53,812 nucleotides of DNA from an uncultured Alphaproteobacteria bacterium. Its GTDB lineage: Bacteria > Pseudomonadota > Alphaproteobacteria > VGEJ01. Positions 32,388 through 41,120 of the stretch are shown one piece after another. The notes beneath the pieces were generated by a model, which searched no databases, had not been told where the DNA came from, and saw only the letters and a program-made list of their open reading frames with translations. Position 1 is the first letter of the stretch; each line of letters begins with the position of its first letter. The DNA is taken from NCBI GenBank assembly GCA_913041535.1, contig CAJWJK010000002.1:202793-256604 (forward strand), written 5' to 3'. The translations under genes were made by a program, and so were the position numbers.

Positions 32388-32390
32388 TTA

Positions 32391-33770
32391 ATGCTATTTC
32401 ACACACCTATTTTTGTGGGTTTTTTCGCCGTGTATTTAACTCTTCACCTCTTGGTGCCGAGTTCGTGGCGAGTGTTTCTAATCGTTTTTGGTAGCACTAT
32501 TTTCTACGGATATTGGAATCCTGGTTATGTGTGGGTTCCTTTTGTCCTGATGACGATTGCATATCTTGGAGGGATCACCTTAGCTAAAGAACATGCAGAG
32601 AGAAGCCGCAGGCTGTACGTGGGGTTGGTGTTAGCAGGTCTGTTGTCACCATTGGTATTTTTCAAGTATACGAATTTCCTTGCAGTAAGTTTAACAGACG
32701 CTTTGGGTTTAGAATCTGGTCCGCTTATTGTGCTTAGCCTACCGCTTGGAATTTCTTTTGTGACGTTCACTTCAATTGCTTATGTAATTGACGTCTATAG
32801 GCGTGACTTTGACGCAATCCGCGAGCCTGGACGATTAGCTGCCTATACCTTGTTTTTTCCGCATCTCATTGCTGGGCCAATCTTACGTCCTAAGGAGTTA
32901 ATTCCTCAAATCGACCGACTTGGAGATGTTTTGGATGCCAAGTTCCGTCTGGGTGCAATGATTGTGATTTTAGGATTAGTAAAAAAATTGTTTTTTGCTG
33001 ATTCAATTGCACCTTATGTAGATGAAGTGTATTCGGGCGTTGGAACGTTCAGTGCTGTAGATTATGCCGTTGCAATATATGGTTTCTCTGTTCAAATTTA
33101 TTGCGATTTCTCTGGATATACTGATATGGCGATTGGCCTCGCTTTAATGTTGAAAGTTCGATTACCTACGAATTTTTCGCGACCCTACTGCGCAACCTCA
33201 ATTGTTGATTTTTGGCGGCGTTGGCACATTACACTGTCATCGTGGCTTCGTGATTATTTATATATTCCATTGGGGGGGAATCGCTGCTCGCGACGGAGGC
33301 AATTGATCAACGTTCTAATCACTATGGCGCTGGGAGGCCTTTGGCATGGAGCTAGCTGGACTTTCGTTTTCTGGGGTGTAGTGCACGGAATAGGAATTTC
33401 AGTCGCCCAGTCATTTCGTGGGTTGCCTCTACCATTTCCAAGGTGGGTAGCTATTGTTCTTACGTTTCATTTTGTATCGTTTGCTTGGATTCTATTTCGA
33501 GCGCCGGATCTTTCAACGGCATGGCGTATCGCGGGGGGGCTTTTCAGCGTTCCAGTTGCAGGTCTAATTGATGGATTTATTGCTAATCTTGTACCAATCC
33601 TTCTAATCCTTCTCTTCTTTTTTACTCATCGTTTAGATAATCATGCGCGACTAGCATTATTGGTCCGCAAGGTGCCTTCAAGCGTTCTCTGGCCACCGTT
33701 TGCTGCGATCGTCGTATATCTTTTGATTGAGAGAGGTGGTGCGGATCAATTTATATATTTTGAGTTTTAA
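32391..33770 (+). CDS. MBOAT-family O-acyltransferase (AlgI-like)
   Basis: The 459-residue membrane protein has many hydrophobic segments and the MBOAT signatures LIAGPILRPKELIPQI near residue 159, DFWRRWHITLSSWLRDYLY at 273-291 and GGLWHGASW at 315-323. His319 is the likely catalytic residue and His279 the second conserved one. AlgI-type MBOATs move acyl groups, usually acetyl, across the membrane for glycan O-acetylation together with a periplasmic SGNH partner, which is encoded next at 33775. It is the first full gene of the rightward unit. Confidence 0.9.
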   Translation: MLFHTPIFVGFFAVYLTLHLLVPSSWRVFLIVFGSTIFYGYWNPGYVWVPFVLMTIAYLGGITLAKEHAERSRRLYVGLVLAGLLSPLVFFKYTNFLAVSLTDALGLESGPLIVLSLPLGISFVTFTSIAYVIDVYRRDFDAIREPGRLAAYTLFFPHLIAGPILRPKELIPQIDRLGDVLDAKFRLGAMIVILGLVKKLFFADSIAPYVDEVYSGVGTFSAVDYAVAIYGFSVQIYCDFSGYTDMAIGLALMLKVRLPTNFSRPYCATSIVDFWRRWHITLSSWLRDYLYIPLGGNRCSRRRQLINVLITMALGGLWHGASWTFVFWGVVHGIGISVAQSFRGLPLPFPRWVAIVLTFHFVSFAWILFRAPDLSTAWRIAGGLFSVPVAGLIDGFIANLVPILLILLFFFTHRLDNHARLALLVRKVPSSVLWPPFAAIVVYLLIERGGADQFIYFEF

Positions 33771-33774
33771 CTCG

Positions 33775-35157
33775 ATGACAGGAAAACCATGTTGGTACAG
33801 AGATTTGGGGCCTTTGTCGTGTCGAATTGTTAACGCACTTACGCTAGCTCTTATACTGCTGGCATTGAGTGTGCTTGCATTTTCTTTTTTTCGGTCTGAG
33901 CAGTTTCTTGTTGGCGTAGAAGCAATCAGTGTTTTTGTCGTTATGCCAGGGGCTCTGGTTATTCTGTTAGGCAGTTCATTCGCCTTCAGTCCATCATTAC
34001 GTCTTAACGTGCTGTTAGTGCTTGGTTCGGGACTTGTCACCGCGTGGGGGATAGAGGCCCTTATTAGTGCTGGCATAAGACTTGATCGTGTGGCTACCGG
34101 CAGGACTCAGACTGTATTGGATTATGTAGCTACAGAGCGTCAGAGTGGAGAGAATACGTTTCCAGTGATAAATGCGGGTGATTCCCTAACTAACTTGAAT
34201 CAGTCAGAACTAGTATCCCGTCTCCAAGTGGATGGATCAGAAATTCTTCCACTCGGAAGCATAGGCGGCGTCCGCCAGATCTATTGTCTATCGGAAGAGG
34301 GCATTGTTGCGTACAAGACAGATCGTTATGGATACCGAAATCCCGACAGTGTCTGGCATGCTTCTCAGGCTATGGTTGCGGTATTAGGGGATTCATTTGT
34401 ACGTGGCTTGTGTGTTGATAATGGCAGCACCTTCTCAAGTTTGATGCGTAACACGCTAGGTGGGGAAGTCATAAATCTTGGTACCAATGGAACAGGCCCC
34501 CTGTTTAGCCTTGCTGCCCTCCGGGAATACGGATCTCGGGTTAGGCCGAAGGTAGTTATCTGGACGCACACGTTAGATAATGATGTTCCTCGGGATCTGG
34601 AGTATGAGCGCAAAAGTGCTCTTCTATTGCGCTATATGGACTTGTCTTTTAGCCAGAACCTCGCTGATCGGCAGGAGTTGGTCAATCAGTTGCTAAGAGC
34701 TGATGTTCTGGCGCGAATGCAAAAGGTTATTCATCCACATTTTGAACCGTTACCATGGTCGTCACATGTAATGAATTGGTTGCGATCAGTATTGATTCTG
34801 AAACAACTTCGCAGTCTAGCGGAAGCACGTTATCATGATTTTCTCTATCGGCCAGACTACGACTTGTTTAAAAACATACTGGAAACGGCGCAATCAGAGG
34901 TGCAATCATGGGGAGGGCATCTTTACTTTATTATCCTACCTGATCAGTCTTATGTATCTTCAGGAGGTGTTTATGACGACTCGGATATTAGAGGTATTCT
35001 TATAGAGCTTGGCATTCCACAGATTGACCTCCATACTCCATTTTCTCAGCGAGATTCGGATGAATTGTTCGATCCGTTTACTGGACATTTCTCTCCCGAG
35101 GGACATCGCGTGGTTTCCAGTTCTATTATGGAAGTAGTGTTGCCATCTCTTAAATAG
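33775..35157 (+). CDS. Membrane-anchored SGNH hydrolase/acyltransferase partner of MBOAT
   Basis: I place the start at the ATG at 33775, four bases after the MBOAT stop; a frame from 33727 overlaps that gene. Three hydrophobic segments occupy about the first 100 residues, which puts the remainder outside the membrane. The SGNH block I reads AVLGDSFVRG (Ser near residue 207). NLGTNGTGP is block II/III-like, and the C-terminal FTGHFSPEGHRVV holds the Asp/His block (FDPF precedes it). A YGYRNPDS segment before block I is typical of AlgX/AlgJ-like acetyltransferases. It probably completes acyl transfer from the MBOAT protein to a glycan. Confidence 0.83.
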   Translation: MTGKPCWYRDLGPLSCRIVNALTLALILLALSVLAFSFFRSEQFLVGVEAISVFVVMPGALVILLGSSFAFSPSLRLNVLLVLGSGLVTAWGIEALISAGIRLDRVATGRTQTVLDYVATERQSGENTFPVINAGDSLTNLNQSELVSRLQVDGSEILPLGSIGGVRQIYCLSEEGIVAYKTDRYGYRNPDSVWHASQAMVAVLGDSFVRGLCVDNGSTFSSLMRNTLGGEVINLGTNGTGPLFSLAALREYGSRVRPKVVIWTHTLDNDVPRDLEYERKSALLLRYMDLSFSQNLADRQELVNQLLRADVLARMQKVIHPHFEPLPWSSHVMNWLRSVLILKQLRSLAEARYHDFLYRPDYDLFKNILETAQSEVQSWGGHLYFIILPDQSYVSSGGVYDDSDIRGILIELGIPQIDLHTPFSQRDSDELFDPFTGHFSPEGHRVVSSSIMEVVLPSLK

Positions 35158-35250
35158 GAATGCCTGTTGGCATGACAACGAAGAGAACGATCAGTAAAAT
35201 GAAAATATTGTTCACGCAACCGCTGATATATTGGCTAGCAGACTACTCAG

Positions 35251-35970
35251 ATGACCCGAAAAGATAAAAATACGCTAGTCTATGTACCAGTTTTCAACGA
35301 TTTTGCGGTTATTGAGCAGATCGTGGAGGATATTAGGGGCGTTTTACCGTCAGTGACTGTTCTCCTTATAGATGATGGCTCCACTAAAGGTCCATTTGCC
35401 GCAAGCTCAGTCAAGAACGCACTACATGTTCGGTTGCCGTCCAATTATGGAATTGGCGTTTGTACACACGTAGCATTCGATCATGCCATTATTCATGAAT
35501 ACGACTTTGTGTGTCGTGTGGATGCAGACGGACAACACCCGGTTGAACATTTGTCAGACATGCTTCAGATCTTATCAGAACAGGGTGCTGACCTTGTTGT
35601 TGGTGCGCGAATTGCTATTGGCTCAAATCTACAGCCGGATCCAATTCTCAGGCGTTGGGTAAGGGCATATTTTTCTGTATGTGCAAGGCTGTTAACTGGA
35701 AATTCAGTCTTAAAAGATGTCAACACGGGGTTTTTTGCTTTGAACATTGGGGCGGTCCGTCGGCTTAACACCTATCAATTGGAGCGTTATCCAGAACCAC
35801 AACTTTTCGTTAGAGCTGCGCGCATAGGCCTCAAAATGAAACTTCACAGTATTGAACGTCGGGATCGGCTGTTTGGAAGTTCATCTCTTGGCTTGTGGGC
35901 AGCTTTGAAGATGGTCTATCGCTTCAATGTTTTAGTACTAAGTGAGATCATGCAGCGGAGCGAGAGATAA
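35251..35970 (+). CDS. Family 2 glycosyltransferase (DPM1-like)
   Basis: The GT-A start VYVPVFNDFAVIEQIVEDI, the nucleotide-binding LLIDDGSTKGP near residue 45, and the metal-binding CRVDADGQHP near residue 88 identify a GT2 enzyme. The 239-residue length and lack of membrane segments fit polyprenyl-phosphate sugar transferases such as DPM synthase. Its stop overlaps the DUF2304 gene by one base (TAATG), a common pairing in which DUF2304 supplies a membrane anchor. The nucleotide-sugar donor is not predictable. Confidence 0.88.
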   Translation: MTRKDKNTLVYVPVFNDFAVIEQIVEDIRGVLPSVTVLLIDDGSTKGPFAASSVKNALHVRLPSNYGIGVCTHVAFDHAIIHEYDFVCRVDADGQHPVEHLSDMLQILSEQGADLVVGARIAIGSNLQPDPILRRWVRAYFSVCARLLTGNSVLKDVNTGFFALNIGAVRRLNTYQLERYPEPQLFVRAARIGLKMKLHSIERRDRLFGSSSLGLWAALKMVYRFNVLVLSEIMQRSER

Positions 35971-36320
35971 TGAAGCTGATCATTATCATTGCTCTAGCGA
36001 TCGGCTTATTACTGTTGGTGCGCCGTCGACTCATTTACGTAGATCTTACGTTTCCTTGGTTTGTTGCCCTTGTGGTGCTCGGAATCGCTAGTATTTTTGA
36101 AGATTTTGTAGCGACAGTTGCAGGCATTCTTGGTATTCACTTTGAACCCTTATCCGTGGTGTTCATAGCTATCTTTATCCTTCTTGCCATAATTACCACC
36201 TTATTAATCAGTGTCACTGCGATTCGACGACGGCAGATAGATATCGTGAGAACTATAGCAATGAGTCATTTAGCTGCTCAGGAGAGATCGCAATCAGTTG
36301 GGGAAGATAGAAATACCTAA
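35970..36320 (+). CDS. DUF2304 small membrane protein
   Basis: The 116-residue protein has three hydrophobic segments (about 2-16, 28-50 and 62-84) and a basic loop LLVRRRL followed by a cytoplasmic tail, the usual DUF2304 layout. These proteins accompany GT2 enzymes and probably hold them at the membrane. It is translationally coupled to the GT2 gene. Its TAA directly abuts the TAA of the convergent gene at 36321, leaving no room for a terminator. Confidence 0.82.
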   Translation: MKLIIIIALAIGLLLLVRRRLIYVDLTFPWFVALVVLGIASIFEDFVATVAGILGIHFEPLSVVFIAIFILLAIITTLLISVTAIRRRQIDIVRTIAMSHLAAQERSQSVGEDRNT

Positions 36321-37466
36321 TTAGCGGATCGCGTTCTGCTGTTGTCTCCGATGAAAACAAGATTGCCAAAAGATCATGCCCCAATATGCAAGCAAGGGTT
36401 GTATGGGTAATAGGTAACGTTCCTGTGAAGGCCCAAATAAAGTGGGTATAACAAACATGAGAACGAGCAAACGTAATGGAGTGGAACCCCTCAGTATTAT
36501 CCATACAAGACCAGGTAAAAGCAGCAAGCTAGGTGCTGCCCTTACAGCTACTATTAATGCTGATGTGTCTCCGTAGCTTGGTCGCATGCCAACCAGGTAT
36601 AGCAGCTTGGCTATTATATAGAGGATCAATGAGAGAGCCTGGTCGATGACTTGGGGTAGCTCCGAAAAAAGACCGTTTATGTACTCGGATGGCGGAACAC
36701 CGAAATACGTTATTTTCTTGCTAACAACAAAAAATATGCCGTAGAAATATGGCAAGTAGAACAAAGCTGTCAAAAGTCCGACAATGATCATAAATCCAAG
36801 TAAATAACTTCTTATGTATGGCGACTGTTGTAAAATTCGTCGAGTTAAATCAACACATACGAACAGAAGTACAGATAAAACACTTGGTCTAGTTATTGCC
36901 ATTAAAATACAGCATGAGAGCCAGATTAAAATATGAGATTGGTTCCAAGAGGGGCGAAAATAATTGACAAAAAACAGGGAAAAATAGAACGCAAAGAGCA
37001 TATCAGTGCTTACGCTTAAGCCATACCAGATCGGACTTGGCAGCAATGCGACTACAGCGAGAAAATAGGGAGAGGCTTGTTGCCTTCGTAGCCAAAGTAT
37101 CCATACCATACAACACGCTGCCGATAAGGCCATCCATACAAGAGCCATCGGAATTGTGTTACCTTGTTCATAGTTGAAGAGGTTTATTAACGTTGGAAAA
37201 AGGGGACCAACATCTACAAACTCTACTAGTTTATAATTCCATGAAGCGTAAAACTGGGAAAAGAGATCTACTATTTCCTCAAATCGTAGATCTCTTTGTA
37301 ACTGGGCAGCTACTTCATAGAATCCAAAATCGGACCCTTCTGCGTGCAGGGGTGAAATATGATGATCCCCAATCTTTATCGGAAAAAAAATTGCGTATAT
37401 GAGCACTGCACAGCGTGCCCCTACGGCGATAAGAATGGAGACCATAGCTATGGAGGAGATTTTCAT
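36321..37466 (-). CDS. Polytopic membrane protein, GT-C-type glycosyltransferase candidate
   Basis: About nine to ten hydrophobic segments run through the 381 residues. The first extracellular loop contains acidic positions (AEGSDFGFYE near residue 42), the feature that carries catalytic aspartate or glutamate in GT-C enzymes such as ArnT and PMT relatives. FGPSQERYLLPIQPLLAYW near the C-terminus resembles the end of GT39/GT-C proteins. It may use the polyprenyl-phosphate sugar made by the GT2 enzyme encoded convergently; that is inference. It lies 50 bases after the aminotransferase-like gene. Confidence 0.6.
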   Translation of the reverse strand: MKISSIAMVSILIAVGARCAVLIYAIFFPIKIGDHHISPLHAEGSDFGFYEVAAQLQRDLRFEEIVDLFSQFYASWNYKLVEFVDVGPLFPTLINLFNYEQGNTIPMALVWMALSAACCMVWILWLRRQQASPYFLAVVALLPSPIWYGLSVSTDMLFAFYFSLFFVNYFRPSWNQSHILIWLSCCILMAITRPSVLSVLLFVCVDLTRRILQQSPYIRSYLLGFMIIVGLLTALFYLPYFYGIFFVVSKKITYFGVPPSEYINGLFSELPQVIDQALSLILYIIAKLLYLVGMRPSYGDTSALIVAVRAAPSLLLLPGLVWIILRGSTPLRLLVLMFVIPTLFGPSQERYLLPIQPLLAYWGMIFWQSCFHRRQQQNAIR

Positions 37467-37516
37467 TCACTACATATGGCAAAGCTAAATAATATTATTA
37501 GGGGTTATCTTACACA

Positions 37517-38623
37517 TTAACGACAATGGGCCAATATAATCTGGAGGGCGCGTCCAACAGCAGACCTGGCAGCTGGAAAAGTAGGCAATGTTATCAAATG
37601 CTCGCTGATGGCTCTTGCATTTTCGCTGCAGTGTCCGTAGCTGGACCATTCGTTTTGACCCTTTATGATACGCTGTTTACGTAATGTTATTTCCACAGCA
37701 CGTTTTACACTCGAATCTTCAAAGATGACAGGCAGGCGTAAGGACGCTCCACGCTCAATACAAACTATCGATGGCACAGATATCCTTGGCACATTTTTTA
37801 AAGCCAGCGCTGTTTCTTTTGCTAGCTGGCGGCGACCAGAGATTTGATTAGAAAGATGGTCCAGGGTTAGAGATATGTACGATGAGGCGGGCCAACTCAA
37901 CGCCAGTTTCTTGCGGTTGATGTTTGGTACTTGGCTTGCGTCTCCTGCAAGAGGAATGATATTCCAGACTTGTGGGTTAAGAAGGATGCTTTGTCCGTAG
38001 GCAGCAAATAGGTTAATCACGTTAGTAAGCTTATTGGTTTGGGGTGCATGAAGACTTAGCCACAGACTATCGTTTTCATTGCGGGCCGTAACTAAGCCAC
38101 CCCAGTTCAAAGGTAAACTCTTTCCTGGACCAAAGCTGAATACTGTAATATCAGCATCTGACCATAACCAAGAAGCAAGATCTGGCGAAAACGCCTGGGC
38201 TGCATCAGCAACAATCTTGCACGGTTTGAGCAGAGACATTGCTCTTCTCTTTTCAAGTTCTGATATATTAGGAGGGTGACCAAAATAGGAGACGATGGTG
38301 GCAATTGATGCCCCTTTCTCAACTGCTGACTGGAGTTTATCTAGGTCGTAAAACCACGTTTTCGAGTTGATGGGGCAAAAGATGGGCGACATGTTTGCTG
38401 CGTGCACGGCATCAATTACATTTTGACATATAAAATCTGGCACGATCACACCACAAGACGGCCCAATAGTTTCACCCGCCGCGAGTGTCTGAAAAGCTAG
38501 AGTAAGACCGTCTGTTCCAGATGCGGTGAAAGTACCTTGTGTGGCCAGACGTTGGCGGCCAAATATAGCCATCACAATGTCTCCGAATCGGGCAGGAAAG
38601 TGAACTGGGGGCACAGCTACCAT
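37517..38623 (-). CDS. DegT-fold PLP aminotransferase-like protein
   Basis: The 368-residue protein has SGTDGLTLAFQTL near residue 35, VPDFICQNVIDA near 61, ADAAQAFS with Asp140, and FSFGPGKSLPLNWGG with the candidate Schiff-base Lys168, in the order seen in DegT/DnrJ/EryC1 enzymes. The active-site wording FGPGK and the reduced C-terminus set it apart from the three clear sugar aminotransferases here. A sugar or amino-group transfer reaction is likely, but the substrate is unknown. It lies 37 bases after the methyltransferase gene in the leftward assembly operon. Confidence 0.7.
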   Translation of the reverse strand: MVAVPPVHFPARFGDIVMAIFGRQRLATQGTFTASGTDGLTLAFQTLAAGETIGPSCGVIVPDFICQNVIDAVHAANMSPIFCPINSKTWFYDLDKLQSAVEKGASIATIVSYFGHPPNISELEKRRAMSLLKPCKIVADAAQAFSPDLASWLWSDADITVFSFGPGKSLPLNWGGLVTARNENDSLWLSLHAPQTNKLTNVINLFAAYGQSILLNPQVWNIIPLAGDASQVPNINRKKLALSWPASSYISLTLDHLSNQISGRRQLAKETALALKNVPRISVPSIVCIERGASLRLPVIFEDSSVKRAVEITLRKQRIIKGQNEWSSYGHCSENARAISEHLITLPTFPAARSAVGRALQIILAHCR

Positions 38624-38660
38624 TACAGTCTCTTAGTCATTAGCAAAGTAGACTGGTATA

Positions 38661-39362
38661 TCAACGTTTTAGGCCTTTTATAAGAAAATTCGTGGCCCAT
38701 TTTTTTATGATGGGAGTCATGATGGGAGGTTCACCTTGCAAACTAAAACCGGGGTAGTATGTGATCCATATTGTGGGTTCCAGATGAACTCCAAGTTCAT
38801 CCAATATAGCGCGGCAGTGTCCTGGCATTATCAGCCTAGGGTGTTGTGTCCCGAGCGTGGATGTTAGAGGCCGAATGAGTCTTCGAAGCATTGAATGGAA
38901 ATTGAGCCCTCCGATCAATAAAGATCCGCCAGGTCGTAACATCTTTGTCAGAATCGGTAATACCTCTAACGGTTGAGATAGACAGGTCATTGCTTCAACA
39001 CAGATTACCGTGTCAAAAGAGTTTGGGGGGAAAGGAGGTTCCAGCATATCCGCGCAAACAGGAATGACGCCTGAAGTTGACGCCACGTTGAGCATTCTAG
39101 AGCTTAGGTCGAGGCCTATTATGTCATTTTGGATAGTTAGCGCCGATGTTACGTCACCGTCACCACATCCGACATCGAGAATTCGTTGATCTCGTAGGCT
39201 CCCCAGCGTCTTTTGGACAGTGTGGTGCATTAAGCGTGCGTTAGCGTTTGAAAGATAACCGTTGCGGCTTGATTTTACATCTGTGGTATCAGCTTTTTGA
39301 TCAAAGTATTCTCGCCAATAGTTGGATTCTTTGGAAAGTGAAGGTTTGTGCGGGTTTGGCAT
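38661..39362 (-). CDS. Class I SAM-dependent methyltransferase
   Basis: The SAM loop ILDVGCGDGDVTSA lies at about residues 60-73, followed by IIGLDLSSRM and DTVICVEAMTCL, the motifs I to III of small-molecule methyltransferases. The 233-residue length is typical of UbiE/Methyltransf_11 members. The start overlaps the stop of the FemAB-like gene by one base, so the two are linked. The target is unknown; the neighbours suggest a sugar or lipid-linked intermediate. Confidence 0.82.
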   Translation of the reverse strand: MPNPHKPSLSKESNYWREYFDQKADTTDVKSSRNGYLSNANARLMHHTVQKTLGSLRDQRILDVGCGDGDVTSALTIQNDIIGLDLSSRMLNVASTSGVIPVCADMLEPPFPPNSFDTVICVEAMTCLSQPLEVLPILTKMLRPGGSLLIGGLNFHSMLRRLIRPLTSTLGTQHPRLIMPGHCRAILDELGVHLEPTIWITYYPGFSLQGEPPIMTPIIKKWATNFLIKGLKR

Positions 39363-40276
39363 TAATAGTCAGCAAGGTAGTGGCAGAGCCAAGGGCCTAG
39401 CCGATCTGCGAGTGGTCGTGGAATTGCTCTCCAGGTGCGCTGAGCTAATGCTAGTCTGGAATAAACATCTCGAGACGGATGTGGTTGAGTATGTAAGCCC
39501 ACTGCTTGAGCTCCCCACTGTCGTTTAAATCGGTATGTGTTGCTTAGAAAAGGTGATCGGCCAAAATCAAAAACGCTGGCACCCTTTCTTTCAGCATCTG
39601 ATATTGCTTGCCAATATAGCAGGTGGTTTGGGCATAGTTTCAAATATTGTCGATTTGATGCTGCAAACGGAATCCAGACAAGTTTTCCGTCTTGTAGCGC
39701 AACAAAAGCAGCAACGGGTTCATCATCATTATAAGCAACATATACTATTGCATCCAATTCTCGACACATACCTTCGAAAAGTTCGAATGGCGGTAGCGGA
39801 GCCCCGTAAGAATGGAGGGAGCCCGCTAGTAATCGGTAAAATTGCCTAAGGCGTTTATCATCAGAGCTAGATTCTATTCGGATTTTGTTATGCTTGGCTT
39901 TACGAATTTGATTTCGACACTTACCGCTCAGTGCCTCGGACCATAATTTATTGGAGGAGCGGTTTACGAGGGAAAGTCGCATGGTAACAGGGTCACTCAG
40001 AGAGAATGCACTCTGTTGAGGAGCTAACAATCGGATTTGATAACGATAAGGCGCGGCTGCAGCTGCGAGCTCTTCCGCATCTTCCCTTCCAATATCTGTA
40101 TAAGAGAGGAAAGGGAGATATGAGAGCGTGGTTTTGCCTGAAAGAGAGGGGACGCAAACGAACTCACCTTTATGCCTCCAGTGCAAAGCCCGCGAAACCA
40201 TGGAGGCCCATCGGGATACGAAGTCTTTTGAGTGACGGATGTGGAGAGGTTCCATGCCTGCTGTCGCGTGTGTCAC
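39362..40276 (-). CDS. FemAB/GNAT-fold acyltransferase-like protein
   Basis: The 304-residue protein has the layout of PF13480-type, FemAB-related proteins. LSGKCRNQIRKAKHNKIRIE lies near residue 118 and a conserved acyl-acceptor half around YVAYNDDEPVAAFVALQDG. FDFGRSPFLSNTYRFKRQWG near residue 248 is the FemAB-like end motif. Such proteins occur beside exosortase/PEP-CTERM-type exopolysaccharide genes and probably transfer an acyl or aminoacyl group. The GTG start overlaps the deacetylase stop by four bases. No exosortase gene is seen in this window. Confidence 0.72.
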   Translation of the reverse strand: MTHATAGMEPLHIRHSKDFVSRWASMVSRALHWRHKGEFVCVPSLSGKTTLSYLPFLSYTDIGREDAEELAAAAAPYRYQIRLLAPQQSAFSLSDPVTMRLSLVNRSSNKLWSEALSGKCRNQIRKAKHNKIRIESSSDDKRLRQFYRLLAGSLHSYGAPLPPFELFEGMCRELDAIVYVAYNDDEPVAAFVALQDGKLVWIPFAASNRQYLKLCPNHLLYWQAISDAERKGASVFDFGRSPFLSNTYRFKRQWGAQAVGLHTQPHPSRDVYSRLALAQRTWRAIPRPLADRLGPWLCHYLADY

Positions 40277-41109
40277 TGTTGACGCACTTCACTATACATT
40301 TTGCTGGCTGTCGTGAAGCGATAACCTTTCTCGTGAAGGAAGCCTATAAATTCACGCAAAGAATCAAAACTTTCTCGGCGATTTCCTCTCCATGTGTATT
40401 GATACAGGTATTTAATCGGTTTCGGCAGCGGAGCACTTGTTAAGCTTTGTGTTCGGACTAGATCGACCATGTGCATGTTATAAACGAGCAAACGCGGCAA
40501 GCGGCAGAGGCGCCGCAGGAGTGCCTCCCCAGGCTGAGTTATCAAGCGGCGATACGCTTGATTTAAAGGTATTGGAATGCCGCGCCACACAGCAATGGGA
40601 AACTCGGTAATACAGTTGCCAAGAAGAAAATAATCGGCATCTTCAAACGCGAGCCGTGGTTTTCCGCCACGACCGATTGCAGGCAGAAGAGATGAATCCC
40701 ATTTGAACGAATTAGCAACAAGAGCGTGGAAAAGGTCATTGCTCAACTTATAATTTCCTGCGCGATACCCCTCTGGCAGACGACAAACAAATTTTTCGTA
40801 AGCGGCAATTCCAAGAGAAAGAGATTCAGGTGTTTCGTTGTTAGCACTATGATCATAGCAATGAAGCTGGACGTCAGCCCCTGAGGAAATCAATTGTTCG
40901 CATAGGTCTGGGCGAATAACAAATAATTTGCCTTCCACGAACGCCGTCAACGGTATGTTAAGAGCGGAAAGCATCTCAATAAGTTCAGGTAGGCGACTGA
41001 GACCTTCATGTTGAGGGCCGCTATAGTCGGTTTCTACATCAATTGAGATAATGGCTATTCTCTCTTCGATTTTGCGGGCTTGAATGGCAAAGTCAGGTGA
41101 AAGCTCCAT
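40273..41109 (-). CDS. Polysaccharide deacetylase (NodB-type) family protein
   Basis: I place the start at the ATG at 41109, where AGG lies ten bases upstream and the upstream gene has already ended; a longer frame from 41241 overlaps that gene. The NodB core begins with IISIDVETDYS near residue 18, whose acidic residues stand for the usual Asp pair. The metal-binding HxxxH is HCYDH near residue 82. The first motif deviates from the canonical TFDDG, so activity should not be assumed. No signal peptide is visible. It is followed at once by the FemAB-like gene. Confidence 0.75.
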   Translation of the reverse strand: MELSPDFAIQARKIEERIAIISIDVETDYSGPQHEGLSRLPELIEMLSALNIPLTAFVEGKLFVIRPDLCEQLISSGADVQLHCYDHSANNETPESLSLGIAAYEKFVCRLPEGYRAGNYKLSNDLFHALVANSFKWDSSLLPAIGRGGKPRLAFEDADYFLLGNCITEFPIAVWRGIPIPLNQAYRRLITQPGEALLRRLCRLPRLLVYNMHMVDLVRTQSLTSAPLPKPIKYLYQYTWRGNRRESFDSLREFIGFLHEKGYRFTTASKMYSEVRQQ

Positions 41110-41120
41110 ATTGAGTTGAC

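Noticed and set aside
35172-35267. A 31-residue frame overlapping the GT2 start, next to a 5-bp stem (ATGCC/GGCAT) after the SGNH gene.
   Set aside because: No well-placed ribosome site, overlap with the GT2 gene, and the stem has no T-tract, so I call neither a gene nor a terminator.
2477-39798. Further GCGGTAGCG (short ops-core) matches at 2477-2485, 17389-17397 and 39790-39798.
   Set aside because: All are on the + strand inside genes read from the - strand, so they would not be in the non-template strand of a transcript. They arise from ordinary codons and lack the trailing TG. They show the 9-base core alone is not proof of an ops site.
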